From Lolium rigidum (Eukaryota; Streptophyta; Magnoliopsida; Poales; Poaceae), in NCBI RefSeq assembly GCF_022539505.1, contig NC_061514.1:245446124-245510123 (forward strand): a stretch of 64,000 nt of DNA. The letters are read 5' to 3'. The notes under the pieces are model-generated. The model was not told the DNA's origin. It saw only the letters and a program-made list of their open reading frames with translations, and did no database searches. The translations under genes and the position numbers were made by a program. Below are positions 12,146 to 23,104 of the stretch, piece after piece. Each line of letters opens with the position of its first letter. The first letter of the stretch is position 1.

Positions 12146-12688
12146 TGACGTGGGCATTACCCTTCGGGTAACCAGTATTGCCCTATCTGATGTTGACAAG
12201 TTGGAGGCCCATGAAGCTAACAGAAGGCGAGATGGGCCACTAGGTCGGTGCATCAGAAGATTCCTTGACGGGCAAGACCAGGAGGCGAACAAACAAGGAA
12301 AGATTGGATCTAAAACTACTGTAAACCTAGTCGTCCTCGGTTAGGACCCTTGGGACCTGGCCTCCTATATAAAGGCCAGGAGAGGGGCTGCCGAAGGACA
12401 CAACCAACCTTAGCAACAATAACTCGCAGAAGCTTAGAACTAGGTTACCCTAGCAACTAGCATCTCGACGAGATCACAGCCGAACTATTCGGCACACCAT
12501 TGTAACCTGTTTTCATCATAATCAAAGAACAGACAGGCAGGACGTAAGGGTTTTACCTCATTGAGGGCCCCGAACCTGGGTAAATCGCTCTCCCCACTTG
12601 TCTGTGTACCGATGTCTCGTGTCAGCTTGCAGGATTCCATCAACCCTAAGCCCCTATCGGAGGGCATTGCCGAGGAGCACCCTCGACA
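12146..12688 (+). mobile_element. 5' LTR of a gypsy element (plus strand)
   Basis: The LTR begins near TGACGTGGGC and ends with CTCGACA directly before a primer-binding site, about 543 bp. It carries a TATA box (TATATAAA, 12366-12373) and a perfect short inverted repeat near its start (TTACCC, TTC loop, GGGTAA). The left boundary is inferred from the usual TG start and is less certain than the right one. Confidence 0.7.
12366..12373 (+). promoter_or_regulatory. TATA box of the gypsy LTR
   Basis: TATATAAA lies about 220 bp into the LTR, followed by a GGCCAGGAGAGG segment and the R/U5 part. This is the expected arrangement of an LTR promoter. Confidence 0.65.
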
Positions 12689-12689
12689 G

Positions 12690-12707
12690 TTGGCGCCGTC
12701 TGTGGGA
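12690..12707 (+). other. Primer-binding site of the gypsy element
   Basis: TGGCGCCGTCTGTGGGAA lies one base after the LTR end. TGGCGCCG starts are typical of gypsy primer-binding sites complementary to plant tRNA 3' ends (the tRNA-Asp type begins the same way). The site fixes the LTR's 3' boundary and the plus orientation. Confidence 0.8.
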
Positions 12708-14288
12708 AGCCTGTCGGCACAAGGCAGGGCATCGGCAGTACCAGTCACATCTGCAGCGTTCGTGCTTGAGTCACCAACACCCCTAGACCCGAAGGATTCG
12801 ATCCGCTGCGGATCTTTCGAGTTCGTACCTCACCCCAAAACGTCGCACTCAGTTCCTGCGGAATCGTGTGACGACATGACCACTATCTTTGGAGGCGTCC
12901 ACTTTATCATCGACTCCGGGGGCTTTCTTCGCCTCCCAACGACGGACGCGTCTGACTTCAGGCCCTCAGTTTCGGCAAAGGATACCTTGACAGCAACTTT
13001 GGGAATTCCGCCCAGGAGCATGCATGGAAGCAGCCGAGGAAGTTTTGACCCCGCGACAGCGCGGAAGAAAAGGCGAAGGGAATTATGCTATGGAGAAGAA
13101 GAACACGCAGCGCCTCATCCTCGCCAGTCCGAACAGGAACAGGAGGGCATGCAATCGATCCACGGCCGCGCTCGTTCACCGCACCTGATGGCCACGGAGC
13201 AACTCGATGCACCATGCTACCTCCACTCCTATTTCGACCCTAAGGACGGTCGAGAGAAATCCAGTCACCTATTAAGGAACTGCCGACACTTCTTGGAGAT
13301 TCGGCAGTTCTGTGATGACCTCAGGAGTGAAGCTATATCAAGAGTCCACATGATGGAGAAGAAAGCGAGATCCTACAGCTACCGAGCAGAGCCGTACGTG
13401 CCGGAGCCATACGTGCCGAAGCCATACGAACCAATGGAGAAGGACGAGTATGTACCAGCCGAGGTATTCCCAGAGCCGCGTGGGCAGGTCAGCATGATTC
13501 ACAAAACCAGCTTTTCAAAGAGAGAAATCAAGAAATTCTCGCGGGAAGTAAAGTATGCAGAAGTCGCTATGGTCGACACACCCGAATTCATCGATTGGTC
13601 AGAACAAAGCGTCTCTTTCGACAGGACAGATCACCCGAAAGTCGTTCCTAGACCCGGCCATGCAGCTCTAGTCCTTGAGGCACAGATTGGAGGGTACAAC
13701 ATGAGCAAAGTGTTCATGGACGGAGGAAGCGGCCTAAATCTGCTATTTGCCAACACAATGAAAGCGATGGGTTTAACAGTCGATATGCTGAAGGAATCCG
13801 ATACAGGATTCCATGGCATTATACCGACTCGACCCGCTTATTCTCTTGGGAAAACATCGTTGGATGTAGTCTTCGGCACGCCCGCCAATTTCAGGAAAGA
13901 AAAGATCGAGTTTGAAGTTGTCGACTGGGAGTCCCAGTACCATGCCATCCTCGGCAGGCCAGCGTTTGCCAAATTCATGGCCGTACCTCATTATGCGTAC
14001 CTAAAGCTAAAGATGCCAGGCAACAACGGGACCCCAATAACCGTTCACGGGAGTTTTGCTCGATCAGACACCTGTGACAGGGAGTTTCAGAAGATCGCTT
14101 CGAAATTCGGCGCCAAGGAGGAACTCAACGCAATCGACGCAGCAGTGGATCACACGCAACCACCAGCCGACAACCGAAACGTAAGATCCGACGAGTTCGA
14201 CGCTACAAAAGAAGCTAAGAAACTGCAGGTGCATCCCAATGACCCGAAGAAAACGGTCAATATATCGGCTGACCTCACGGTCGCATAG
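12708..14288 (+). pseudogene. Gypsy gag remnant and aspartic protease
   Basis: An open frame continues from the LTR through this region and ends at a TAG at 14286-14288. The large capsid domain expected of gypsy gag is not recognisable, so gag appears internally deleted. Around 13220-13310 a Cys/His-rich segment (CYLHSYFDPKDG, then HLLRNCRHF) resembles the modified zinc-knuckle region of plant Tat/Retand-type gag. After a Pro/Glu/Tyr-rich linker with YVPEPYVPKPYEP repeats (about 13390-13440) comes the retropepsin-like protease with active-site motif FMDGGSGLN (Asp codon at 13718-13720) and a later ILGRPAF motif. The frame continues unchanged after the TAG into reverse transcriptase, so the stop is a single nonsense change. 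Confidence 0.75.
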
Positions 14289-14938
14289 GAAGGCGCGCTC
14301 ATCGAGTTCCTCCGTAAGCGCTGGGAGATATTTGCATGGGAACCATCCGACATGCCAGGTATCCCCAGGGAACTCGCTGAGCACGCCCTTAATGTTGACC
14401 CAACAGCCAAACCAGTGCAACAGTCGATGCGTCGATTCTCTGAACCCAAGCGGAGAGCGATTGGTGAGGAGATCAATCGACTTCGCAAAGCAGGATTCAT
14501 CCGAGAGCTCAAGGAATCAAAATGGGTGGCTAATCCCGTCATGGTACCCAAGAAGGACACCACCGCTCTGCGCATGTGTATCGACTACACTGGCCTTAAC
14601 AAACATTGTCCGAAAGATCACTTCCCGTTGCCCCGGATTGATCAGATAGTTGATTCCACAGCCGGATGCGATCGCCTCTCCTTCCTCGATGCCTATTCTA
14701 GGTATAATCAGATCAAACTGAAGAAAGAAGATCAGGAGCTAACCGCGTTCATCACCCCACACGGCGTTTTCTGTTACAACGTCATGACCTTCGGGCTGAA
14801 AAATGCGGGAGCAACTTACCAACGTTGCATGCAAGCTTGCCTCGGTGAGCAGATCGGGCGAAACATCAAAGTCTACATCGACGATATCGTGGTAAAAACG
14901 AAGCACACTGCCACCCTCGTCGACGATATGCAGGAGAC
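14289..14938 (+). pseudogene. Gypsy reverse transcriptase, C-terminally truncated
   Basis: This is the same frame as the upstream protease, separated from it by one TAG. Motifs in order are IFAWEPSDMPGI, the VNP-MVPKKD-type finger motif (VANPVMVPKKD), MCIDYTGLNKHCPKD, LSFLDAYSRYNQIKL (first catalytic Asp near 14687), FCYNVMTFGLKNAGATYQR, and the catalytic YIDDIVVKT (about 14875-14900). The frame is cut at 14938 by the start of another LTR, so thumb, RNase H and integrase are missing. The YIDD box and TFGLKNA motif place it in Ty3-gypsy. It is part of a dead element. Confidence 0.9.
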
Positions 14939-15123
14939 TGATACGTCCAAATTGCATCACTATTTTATATCATAATTTGCTATTATTCATTGATATATTT
15001 CATATTGGAACACAATACTTATGTTATTTCATCTATTTTGCATGTTTCATGATTATTTGGAGATCGAGCACCGGAGCCAGGATTCTGCTGGAAAAAGCAC
15101 CGTCGAATGCAATATTTCGGAAG
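14939..15123 (+). mobile_element. 5' end of another gypsy-type LTR, cut by the assembly gap
   Basis: The sequence starts TGATACGTCC, different from the TGATACGTCT family at 601. It has the AT-rich, TGCATCAC-containing start I remember from a separate group of Triticeae gypsy LTRs. It interrupts reverse transcriptase at 14938 and runs into the run of Ns. Flank before insertion: GAGAC. Confidence 0.55.
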
Positions 15124-15223
15124 NNNNNNNNNNNNNNNNNNNNNNNNNNNNNNNNNNNNNNNNNNNNNNNNNNNNNNNNNNNNNNNNNNNNNNNNNNNNN
15201 NNNNNNNNNNNNNNNNNNNNNNN
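15124..15223. other. Assembly gap (100 N)
   Basis: Exactly 100 Ns, the conventional placeholder for a gap of unknown size. The left side is the start of a gypsy LTR. The right side is about 1.56 kb into the 5' LTR of LARD copy A, judged by alignment with 24661 in its 3' LTR. The start of copy A, its left target site and any nesting relation are hidden here. Confidence 0.99.
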
Positions 15224-16019
15224 TTAGATCATCTCTAATTCATGATCATGCTTTTAAGATATGTAAGGACAAGCTTAAACCTTAATTTGATAAGCACATA
15301 CCATCACATAAAATCATAGGGTGATCCCTAGTAAGCAAACCTAGACTTATATTTCCAACTAAATTGGGAATTATTTGATGATCACAAGTAAAGTCCTAAG
15401 CTACATCTCAATCTTAGTTTGTGTATCACTTAGGTGATCACAATTAAAACCTAGGCAACAATTCAGATTCAACTCATGTGTCAATAAGTAAATATTAGTA
15501 GAACCCTAATATTGCACCCTAATTAAATCCTATGCTTAAATATGAAGCATAAGATGAACCTAGTGCTAAATCCTATAATTAAACCCATAAGTGGTGATTA
15601 ACCACTTAGATCAAACACTTATCCTTATAAATAAACCAAACCATGTTGAGAGTAGTATCTATATTTCAAGGTGCTATTAAAATATAATAATAGTACTAAC
15701 CTTGAAATAGGATTAAAAATAAACCTTACAAAATCTTAACAAATGGGTTCTCACATAAAATCATATGCAAGTAATCAATTCCTCAAATAGAAACAAGCCC
15801 TAATAACAATCTCGAAATACTTTAAGTTGAAAGTATCAACTCCAATAGTTTCAAACAGATTTGATTCACAAGAAAAATGGAAATTTAAAATGAGAGCATA
15901 AAATCATGCTTAATTAAAATTGCAATAAAGGTTCATATATATTAAATGCTCACTCAAAAACAATTCAGTATTTAAATGATCTTCTTATTAGTCCTAATGA
16001 AATTCCAGTTGTCAAATAC

Positions 16020-16130
16020 CTGCAAAACGAAAAAGAGTTAAAATATGAATTCAAATCTGAATTCAAAATAGATATACAAAACAGAAAATAAATAAAAGAG
16101 AAAAAGAAGAAAGAACTCACCCGGACTTAC
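16020..16130 (-). other. Antisense GT-AG intron-like segment in LARD A 5' LTR
   Basis: On the minus strand the segment begins GTAAGTCC and ends with a pyrimidine-rich stretch and TTTTGCAG, 111 nt, AT-rich inside and GC-rich before the donor. The homologous position in each other LTR also has GTAAG and CAG ends (25461-25572, 34244-34334, 47930-48023, 57623-57716). Function inferred only from the pattern. Confidence 0.45.
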
Positions 16131-16995
16131 ACGGCCGCAGACAGTCTACCGCCGAGCCCAACACCCAGCCCGAGCACTCGGCCCATCAACGCCGGCCCAA
16201 TGCCACCGTACCCCTTCGTTTAGAAAAAACGAGAGGACGAGCTCGTCCTCATCCTCTTCGCGTGCTTGGAGGCCGGCACGAAGACGTGCTCGTCTGTCCT
16301 CTCGCGCCGGCGGCCTCCCATCGTCCGGATCCGTGACGAGGCTCGCTCTCGGAGCCGTATAAAACCCTAAACGACGAACCCTAGCTCTGTTTTTCTCTCT
16401 CTCTGCTCAATTCTCCCCATACCGAAACCATGGCTCCGCCAGTCTCCATTACCGCCGGCGATAGAAGCCTCCCCGAGCCAAGCCGAGCACACCAGCATGA
16501 TCACCGTCCTCGACAAGGTCAGCCCCCACAAGGAATTAAGCCGCCGTGTCCTAAATCGACGCCGACGACATCATCTCCCTGGCGGTCGTCGCCATGAATT
16601 CCGGCGATGCCGACCACCATTGACGTCGCCATCAAGTCCCGCATGCTCCTGGTGAGCCCCCGAATCTCGTAGCATGCCTAGCCTCGCTCGATTGCATCCC
16701 GTAGTTCCGTCGTACCAATCACTCGCGAGCTCCGCCAGCTCGGTCTCGCCGTCGAAGCTTGCTCCGGTGACCAAATAGGGGCGGCGCCGGTACCGTTACA
16801 CTCACCGTGATGCCCCGAGTCTAGTGGTCTAGATAGTTCGTCCGCGCGAGCCTCGGATCGACGGCGATCGCCGATTCCGCCGGCCACGGTGAGCTCCTGG
16901 ACGTGGTCTCGATTTTGACCAGTCCACGCTCACGTGGCAGCCAACGTGGACCAATGGCCCACTGGCCAGTGGCTGTGTGTAGCTCTGTCCGGGTA
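16119..16995 (+). promoter_or_regulatory. GC-rich gene-like promoter island in LARD A 5' LTR
   Basis: A sharp GC-rich island lies inside AT-rich DNA. On the plus strand it has a TATA box (TATAAAA, 16358-16364) followed by AACCCTAAACG and CT-rich leader sequence, an ATG in GCC context (16430), and a GTGAGC splice-donor-like site at 16652. On the minus strand its left edge carries the intron donor at 16130. Equivalent islands occur in all LTRs of this family. It could be the real LTR promoter or a captured host gene start. Short frames inside are not conserved in length. Confidence 0.5.
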
Positions 16996-18038
16996 ACTTT
17001 AGCAATTCGTTTCATTTAAATTCAAATCCATAAATTTCAGAGATTTCAAATGAATTTAGAAAATACAATATAAGTCAGAAAAATACAAATGAGATATCAA
17101 AATTCTTATAAAAGAAAAATCTATCCAATAAAAATATAAAATGAAATTTATATTTTTAATAAAAAATCAATTATTTAATACTTGTGAATTAAGCCTTATT
17201 TATTAATTCTAAATTCAATTAAAATTCAATAATTAGGAAAACTTTCAAAATCAAATAAAAAAAATAAACAAATAAAGAAAACATTAAAACTAATTTTCTT
17301 TATTTGTTAATTTGGCAAATCCTTATTAGAAGGATTTAACCCTAATTAATAATTACCTTAATTATTAATTCCTTAAAAATAATAAAATGAAAAGTTTAAT
17401 GTTATTTTTGTTTCAAAGTTATTAATAACTTCAACTTTATTAATGAAGTTATTAATCCAATAATCATAGGGTAATTAGGAAACCCTAGTTTCATTATAAA
17501 CCAAGTGATAACCTCATAATTTTATGTGGAACCATAAAACCCTAAATCAATTATGCACCAAACCCTAACTCCATTAATTCATATGAATCCTAGTTTGCTT
17601 CTAACCTAAACCCTAGGTTAGAACATGTGATCATGTTACTTCATTAGTAATCATAGATTCCTATCTAGCAACTAAATGCTAGTTCTAATCCACATAAAAT
17701 ATGGGAACCCTACCACTACTAATTGGCATCATATGTGATCATCTTCATCAGACCCAGATAATTAAGTAGGGCAACCAAATGCAAACCCTAAATCCTATCC
17801 TTAGAGATATAAATCTTAAATAACCATGCTTAGCATCACACCATTGTGATGAACTCCAATAGCACCTATACCCAATAATTATTACCACATAACCATAGTC
17901 CGCTAAACCTTACAAGTACTTCATAATTATGAACCACCCTATTTAGGATCCAATAATTCTTTACTTAGGAAATGAAATAGAAAAACCTAAACAACCTCAA
18001 CCTAATTTATATACTTCTTATTACCTAAGAAGTATATT

Positions 18039-18061
18039 CTTCAAAAGTTATTCTTTTGAAG
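18039..18061. repeat. Hairpin, first of a pair
   Basis: Perfect 9-bp arms CTTCAAAAG and CTTTTGAAG flank a TTATT loop. A second, one-mismatch version follows at 18323-18345. The same pair recurs in every LARD LTR (for example 50482-50504 and 50576-50598). Confidence 0.85.
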
Positions 18062-19066
18062 TAAAGAAAGAATCATCACCAACCCTACTTATAATGACCT
18101 ATAAACCCTATCCAATTATCACTAGCAAGATAAATCAACCTTGACCACAACCATGTATAATAAATTGCTTAGGATGCCTAGGCTTATCTTAACCTTACAA
18201 GCCCTAGGTGTTGATGAATCCAACTTTGTTGGGATCTATCTAATACTTACTTCGAAACCAATTAGAACCATAGAACCCCACAAACTTAATTATCATACTT
18301 GTTCTTTATTCAAGAACATGTTCTTCCAAAGTTATTCTTTTGAAGTATATAATAATCAATCATTAACCATGACATATAGTACTAAAACCAACCACTATTT
18401 ATTACATGTTAGGATTACACCAAACCTTATTGTTGTGTGCTATTAATGCTATTATTATGATATATTCCAAGCACATGTTTATGATACCAAGTATTCAATC
18501 CTAATAAGAACCTTGTTTGTGAATCACTCTAACAAGTGCAACACACCCCTGAACTAATCATTACAACTCACTAATCCTAAATCATCGGGGTTTAGGTCAC
18601 GCTTAGAACGATTGCATCTCATACTTATGCATTATTGCATCCTTGCCAATCTTTTAAACATCGTCCTTACCGGACGATGATGCTATTTCAGAATTTGGAG
18701 TTATTGCGTATCGAAGACCTTGTCTGCATAATCTTGCAGCCAAGAAAGGCAAGTTCATCACTTGCTCATGTCATTTGAGTATTTCTATCAAATTAATTGC
18801 AAAGTACTATGGTTATCACTATTGCATAAAAATCAAAACCACTACTTTCATAACTATGAATATGACTATGTGGTGGGCAATGGAACCATGGATTGTGTTG
18901 ATATGGTGGAGGTTCCATTGCACGGGTTTATATCCATCTAGGATTAAACAACAAATGTCGCCAGTGATTCTTGTGCCGTAATAACCGTGTTAACCATAAG
19001 ATCCGGAGTGGGACGGAGTAGTCAAAAGTGTTTCCACCTCTCGTTCATCAACGGATGCGCTTTACC

Positions 19067-19200
19067 GTAGACACTTGTATCCGTCGGGGCAAGCGGTTGG
19101 CTGGGGAAGCCTTAAGTCCCCACGGCATAGTCCGTAGACACTTGTCGCTCGAAGTGCAAGCGGTTGGCTGGGGAGGCCTTAAGTCCCCACGGTATTGCGG
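19067..19200. repeat. Tandem duplication, 67-bp unit, in LARD A LTR
   Basis: Two adjacent units each begin GTAGACACTTGT and contain GCAAGCGGTTGGCTGGGG followed by CCTTAAGTCCCCACGG. The 3' LTR has the same pair (from about 28505). Copy C carries a different tandem array at the corresponding place (51305-51540). Confidence 0.8.
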
Positions 19201-20209
19201 TCTATGATGGGTTGCAGCTACCGGCGAAGGAGTTTGGTTCGATCCCAAGCCGTCGTCGTGGTCGGGGTCCACCCGTGAGTGGGAATAATGGGACCGGCGA
19301 GGACCCAGGGTCGGGGCATGCAACAAAGGGTGGGTGTTCGAGGTAGCGGAGGAACATGATTGGCTAGACCTTATACCGGGCCTCACACCATAGGAAGTGT
19401 GGACGGGAAGATCACCCGGTTGGCACCAAGGTTAAGATCTCTTATGGGTAAAGCAACACACCTCTCGCGAGTGTAAAGAACCGTGACTCGTCACTCCCTC
19501 GTTCCGGATATGGAACTGCGAACGCGGCCGGAAAGGAGCTCCATGAAGTTCTAGTAAACCGGTGAAGGCCGACGGACATAGTTCTTCCGAATAAAAACAA
19601 CCTCTTGAAGAAATGATTATGAAAACCTGCATTGGTATTAGACTTTCTGGTCTAATGCTGTAGCTAGTGCATTAAACACCTCTTTCCTATAATGAACTTG
19701 TTGAGTACGCTCGTACTCATCCCACTCTTAAATCCCCTGCTTAGATATGGAGGCCATGATGGAGGATCTACAGTGCAACTCGAAGACCGAGGAGTCAACA
19801 AGTACTTAAGAAACAGGACCTACCAGAGGAGTCAGATACCACATCCAACAAGGAGAAACCTAGATTAGCAATAGAAAGGAACTAGCTTCCTAATCTTAGC
19901 TCCTATTTAGCTAGAATCTATTCATAGCCTCTGTAGCTAGTTAAATACTCTACAAATAGAGTTCGTGTTAGGATTAGACTACGAGTCGTTCTCCTGGAGT
20001 TCATTTGCAGTTTTACCTCATTGTAAAGTAGGAGGCTGTGCTGATCTTATGTAACAGAGTCAATGTTGTAATTCTATAGACATGCCTTGGACCCGCATAT
20101 GTTTCGTTGTACCACTCGAGCGATATAATACTAGTGGAACGGTGTTTCATTGGTGTTATATCAGACTTGCATACTACACCATGCAGTGGTATGCCGGGTC
20201 ACCACAGGT

Positions 20210-20221
20210 TGGTATCGGAGC
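20210..20221 (+). other. Primer-binding site, LARD copy A
   Basis: TGGTATCGGAGC follows the LTR end by three bases. It matches the initiator tRNA-Met type site (TGGTATCAGAGC) except that CAG reads CGG, a change of the CTG/CAG type seen throughout the window. Confidence 0.8.
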
Positions 20222-22309
20222 AAATGCTTTGACCCTAGGATTAAAACCCTTTAAAGGAGACCTATAGGATTGGTAGTGTCTATAGGAAGTTGTCCTAGGT
20301 AAACCAAATATTTCTTATGACTTGAGATGGATATTCACTTGAGAATAATCCTGACACACTTGAGTCAACATTTCCTACCTATCCTTCCTAAGTGAAGTTA
20401 GTTATCTAATGCAAAACATGTAGCACATCAATAAGTCCTTAAAATAAGAGATGAGTAGATCACAGTTGCTATACAATACATGGTAGTCCAAAGAGAGGAT
20501 ACAACCATAAGGAAGATATCCTATTGGAAGATGTATACCAACACATGTTTTGTTTAAGTAAGAGTTATCTAGACCTGTAATAGGAGTGATAACAAGTGAT
20601 TAAAATATGTATATAATAAAGATATTCTACTAGAAGAGGATACCAAGACAAGTAATGGGTAAGTAAAATCTATCCAAACTTGAGAAACAACTGGTAGTAA
20701 GTGATAAAAACAAGTGATATGAGGTAGTATAGACCATGATGAGTCAATCATGGGAGGTAAGAAAGAGAGATAGGAATAAATATGTCTATTTACAGGGTAG
20801 AGTTGTTAATCATATATGATTCACCTGAGAACCATTATGTGATGGACTAAAACATCATAAATAATTAAAATAAGTACAACAAGAAGCCAGTTATTCAACA
20901 ATAGTGCAAGAACTGTGTTCCAAAAATATGGGAAGTGTGCCAAGCACATCATGACCATAGACTTATGATAGAAACACTTGGAAGAATAGGAGTTATATTT
21001 CCATAATTATGTGTTTAGAGTAGCAAATTTAGAACCAGACATATCATTGAAGTAGTCCTCAATAGCACGAATATATGGTATACTATTTGTCAGTACTCCC
21101 AAAGAAAATTAGGTTAACCACAAACTATCCTAGGCCACTTTGTTTCAAGTTTATCTCGTTGCAATTGTGCAATTAAGATAAATGTTGATACAAATAATAG
21201 AAATCCACCTATTTGTGCTAAGTATCACGATACAAACCTATCTTATGTGGTGTTATATACTACACATCAGAGCCTGATGTTTAGAGATGTCTTACTCAAC
21301 TGTTTTATTCAGGCTTATGATGATGTGTATTATAAGCACAAAGCTGAATCTTCTTGGATTTTTATTGGATTTTCATTGTTTGACTAGATCCATACATGAA
21401 GTTTGACTTTGATATGCAAATGCATGTTGCTATATCAAATTCTTACTTAATGCTATAGATCTAGAGGGTAATGGTATTCGTGTGACGAAGTGACGAATTC
21501 TGAAGATTCTGAAGACAAGATGAAGGTTGATCAGAAAAAGGAAGTAAAGATGTGGGAAGTAACCACAATACTCTGAAGGAAGTACCATCCGAAACTCATG
21601 CTTACCTCAACCGAGGAGTACTTTTATAGTGGTGATCACCCACTATAACAGTACATAAGAAGCATGAAGGTATGAAATATAATGATTATGGTGAAGCTCA
21701 AGCAGATCCATAGTCAACATAGAAGAGGGAATGCATGGGAAATCACTTAGGATACTATAATCATAGTGTCAGCTAGTGGTTTTCTTGCAAAATAAACCCT
21801 GAATGAAGGAAGGTGATGTATGAAATCATAACAGACATAAGAAGACCATAGATGATATCAGAAGACCACAATTGGTATAGGATCAATACTGCGAGATAAA
21901 ACAGAAGATATCTCGTTCAGTGGATCAGAACCTATAATAGAATCCATTTTTAGATATCAAATAGCCACAGTTGGTATAATAACCACAGTTTGGTATTACA
22001 AATAGTCCACTATTTAATTATTTGTAACAAAAGTTTGTAAACAAATAAAAATCTTGTCAGCCAAATAGCTAGATCTATAATCATTTGAGTCGAAGGATTC
22101 ACATTGGATGTCCACAATTGAGTGGATACACCACAAACATTCTTCGCGAGACCTTAGAAGAAGTAAAACCCATAAATTAGAACCTAGACCAATATTCCAA
22201 CCATAAGTCCAATAGTTGGAAGAAAAGGAGTTGAAGACCATAAGAAAACTCTAAGGGGTAGAGTAAAGATTGAGTTGGATGTACAATGACTCAATACTTT
22301 AAGCTAGAT

Positions 22310-22430
22310 AGAGAGCGAAGGTCTGAACCGAGAGGAAGTTCGATCTTATTTTCATAAGATTGTCGAACACTACTTTCGAAGGATGTCAGACCAGAAGCCG
22401 AGGTTCATACCTCGAGGAAGAAAGAAGTGG
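22310..22430 (+). other. Conserved, probably structured block in LARD A internal domain
   Basis: The block contains GGTCTG (22320-22325) pairing with CAGACC (22387-22392), a stem ATCTTAT / ATAAGAT, and a perfect 6-bp hairpin CGAGGT-TCAT-ACCTCG (22399-22414). The same order is present in copy C (54498-54607), where the last arm is ATCTCG and keeps pairing through a G-U pair. It could be a packaging or dimerisation signal. This is inference. Confidence 0.4.
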
Positions 22431-23090
22431 ACTATAACTTGATAAAGTGAGTAATAATTACTCAGAAGTACGATAGCTCAAGTCAGCTAAGTTTAATGAA
22501 GTTGGACGAAGAAAATACCATAGACCAAATACAGCTCAAGAAGGCCAAAGACTGAAGTAGATTGACCATACCAAAACTAAAGTCTATTTGAAAGATTCCT
22601 TTCATGGAACCTAAATAACCAAAATAGTTATAAGCAGCAACTATTAACCATGATTGGATGGACTAAATGAGTCTAATCCATTCCTAGAGAAATAAACCAT
22701 CACGACCATTCCTATGATAAGTACCTTACTATGTATCATTACTGCAATTTTGGTAGTAAGGGAAAAACAAAGACCTATTTTATCAAATAGGAAATTGTTA
22801 TCCAATGAGTCCTCAATTAAGACTGTCAGGACAAGAAGAAGTCCCAATCATTGAATATTCAATGAGAAAGGAAACAAGCTTATAATATTGGAGGAAATCA
22901 TGGAAGTAAAGGAAGTAATACTTGTTTGATGTAAAACAGTAATGGATTCCAGGAAGAATCTGGACAAGAGATATATTCAATTATATCCAATGAGATCATC
23001 CCGGAGTTTGAGAAAAGTCGTAGTCTGCACAAGTCAGATCCACACTTCGGAAACGTGAGAGAGATCAAACTTCGAGGACGAAGTTTAGTT

Positions 23091-23104
23091 TAAGGGGTAG
23101 AGAC
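23091..23104 (+). other. Polypurine tract, LARD copy A
   Basis: TAAGGGGTAGAGAC lies directly before the 3' LTR start TGTAATATCCC. Copy C has the related AAGGGGGAGAGGC at the same place. Confidence 0.75.

Larger units (their letters stand above)
15224..20206 (+). mobile_element. LARD copy A, 5' LTR (start hidden by gap)
   Basis: The segment is nearly identical to 24661-29655, so it is the 5' LTR of the same element. It ends GGGTCACCACA directly before a primer-binding site. It contains a GC-rich gene-like island (16119-16995), a long AT-rich tract, paired hairpins (18039-18061, 18323-18345), a tandem duplication of a 67-bp unit (19067-19200) and a palindrome (19703-19718). No transposon protein is encoded. 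Differences from the other LTR are few and concentrate at CTG/CAG sites. Confidence 0.85.
20207..23104 (+). mobile_element. LARD copy A internal domain, non-coding
   Basis: 2.9 kb lie between primer-binding site and polypurine tract. No gag, protease, reverse transcriptase or integrase motif is visible in any frame, and the longest frames are under about 80 codons and not conserved with copy C. Sequence blocks shared with copy C are the PBS region, several copies of a CCACAGTTGGTAT-like motif, and a structured block at 22310-22430. The element must depend on proteins from another retrotransposon. Confidence 0.8.
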
